Source: an uncultured Spirochaetaceae bacterium
GTDB taxonomy: Bacteria > Spirochaetota > Spirochaetia > Treponematales > Treponemataceae
Assembly: GCA_902772605.1 (NCBI GenBank)
Contig: CACYBG010000191.1
Span: 1-5,538 of the forward strand
Direction: 5' to 3'
DNA: 5,538 bases
The notes beneath the pieces were generated by a model, which had not been told where the DNA came from, did not search any database, and saw nothing but the letters and a program-made list of their open reading frames with translations. Every line of letters starts with the position of its first letter. The stretch's first letter is position 1. Below, one piece after another: positions 5,355-5,538 of this stretch. The position numbers were made by a program, and so were the translations under genes.

Positions 5355-5538
5355 TATTTTTACACAGTTTTAGACTGAGAAAATCTTTACAACAGTCTAA
5401 AACTGTGTTGTTTTAAGTTTTGAGGCAAATTTATCGTTGATTTTTAACAAGCGGATTGTCACTGCTAATGCCGTTCACTGAACTAGCGAAAAACGTTAGT
5501 TTTGAGCAAATCCGTTTGTTTAGCATTTCTTGATTCGA
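5355..5538. repeat. Palindrome-dense intergenic stretch, candidate dispersed repeat or MITE-like element, open at the right edge
   Basis: Besides the 16-bp hairpin, AACAAGCGGATT (5446-5457) pairs with AATCCGTTTGTT (5509-5520) over 12 bases with one G-U. It encloses AACTAGCG (5481-5488) paired with CGTTAGTT (5494-5501) around an A5 loop, also with one G-U. Both wobbles pair as G-U only on plus-strand RNA, so a plus-strand structured RNA is possible. No target-site duplication is visible and the right boundary is missing. The minus strand has a stop-free frame from the edge to TAA 5431-5433, but its codons are forced by the repeats, so I do not call a gene. The repeat-element reading is inference from structure alone. 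Confidence 0.35.
5362..5408. repeat. Perfect 16-bp inverted repeat with a 15-base loop
   Basis: ACACAGTTTTAGACTG (5362-5377) and CAGTCTAAAACTGTGT (5393-5408) are exact inverted copies. On the plus strand the stem is followed by TGTTTTAAGTTTT, a loose T-rich stretch; on the minus strand it is followed by AAAAATACGG. It is not a clear terminator for either direction, and no plus-strand gene ends here. It is the longest perfect hairpin in the window and forms the left part of a palindrome-dense stretch. Confidence 0.7.

Noticed and set aside
5362..5408. The GTTTTAGACTG-containing palindrome as a CRISPR repeat
   Set aside because: It occurs once as an inverted pair, with no direct repeats, spacers or cas genes in the window.
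5431..5438. AACGATAA on the minus strand as a flagellar sigma-28 -10 element
   Set aside because: It matches six of eight bases of GCCGATAA, but no TAAA-type -35 lies at the needed distance, and it is about 250 bases from the FliG-like start.
5446..5523. The 75-base stem structure as an integron attC site
   Set aside because: The ends do not fit the RYYYAAC / GTTRRRY core boxes, and no cassette or integrase is present.
5431..5538. C-terminal end of a minus-strand gene entering from the right
   Set aside because: The 35-codon stop-free frame coincides with the inverted repeats, uses uncommon codons such as CTA, CGG and CGA, and is too short to judge.

Overview
The window reads like a chromosomal fragment of a spirochaete, most likely a gut or rumen Treponema. 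This is an inference from three things: a lipoprotein with the relaxed spirochaetal lipobox, a six-pass membrane class III adenylate cyclase of the kind common in treponemes, and a protein with a FliG C-terminal domain. Base composition is moderately AT-rich. No phylogenetic marker gene is present, so the genus is not proven.

Layout, left to right. (1) 1-537, minus: the N-terminal 179 residues of a secreted lipoprotein that runs off the left edge. A predicted promoter around 744-772 gives it an mRNA leader of about 200 nt that can fold and may cover the ribosome binding site. (2) 932-2053, plus: a complete tocopherol cyclase-family protein, divergent from the lipoprotein. (3) A stem-loop at 2063-2101 between converging stop codons, followed by a T-run only on the minus strand. 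(4) 2108-2662, minus: a flavin reductase-family protein. (5) 2742-3974, minus: a six-TM adenylate cyclase with a strong promoter of its own. (6) 4142-5182, minus: a protein whose last ~100 residues are a FliG C-terminal (torque) domain and whose first ~200 are unrecognised. (7) 5183-5538: a possible 35-codon ORF just upstream of the FliG-like gene, then a stretch dense in inverted repeats that looks like a repetitive intergenic element and continues to the right edge.

The three complete minus-strand genes point the same way, but each gap is long enough for a promoter and two hold a plausible one (4046-4074 and 2702-2730). They look like separately started units rather than one tight operon. 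Three of the predicted promoters share an extended -10 of the form TGnTAGnnT. A functional link between the FliG-like protein and the cyclase (motility and cAMP) is only suggested by adjacency.

I found no CRISPR array, tRNA, rRNA, transposase or phage gene. The parts most worth a second look are the FliG-like protein, the palindrome cluster at the right edge, and the lipoprotein leader.
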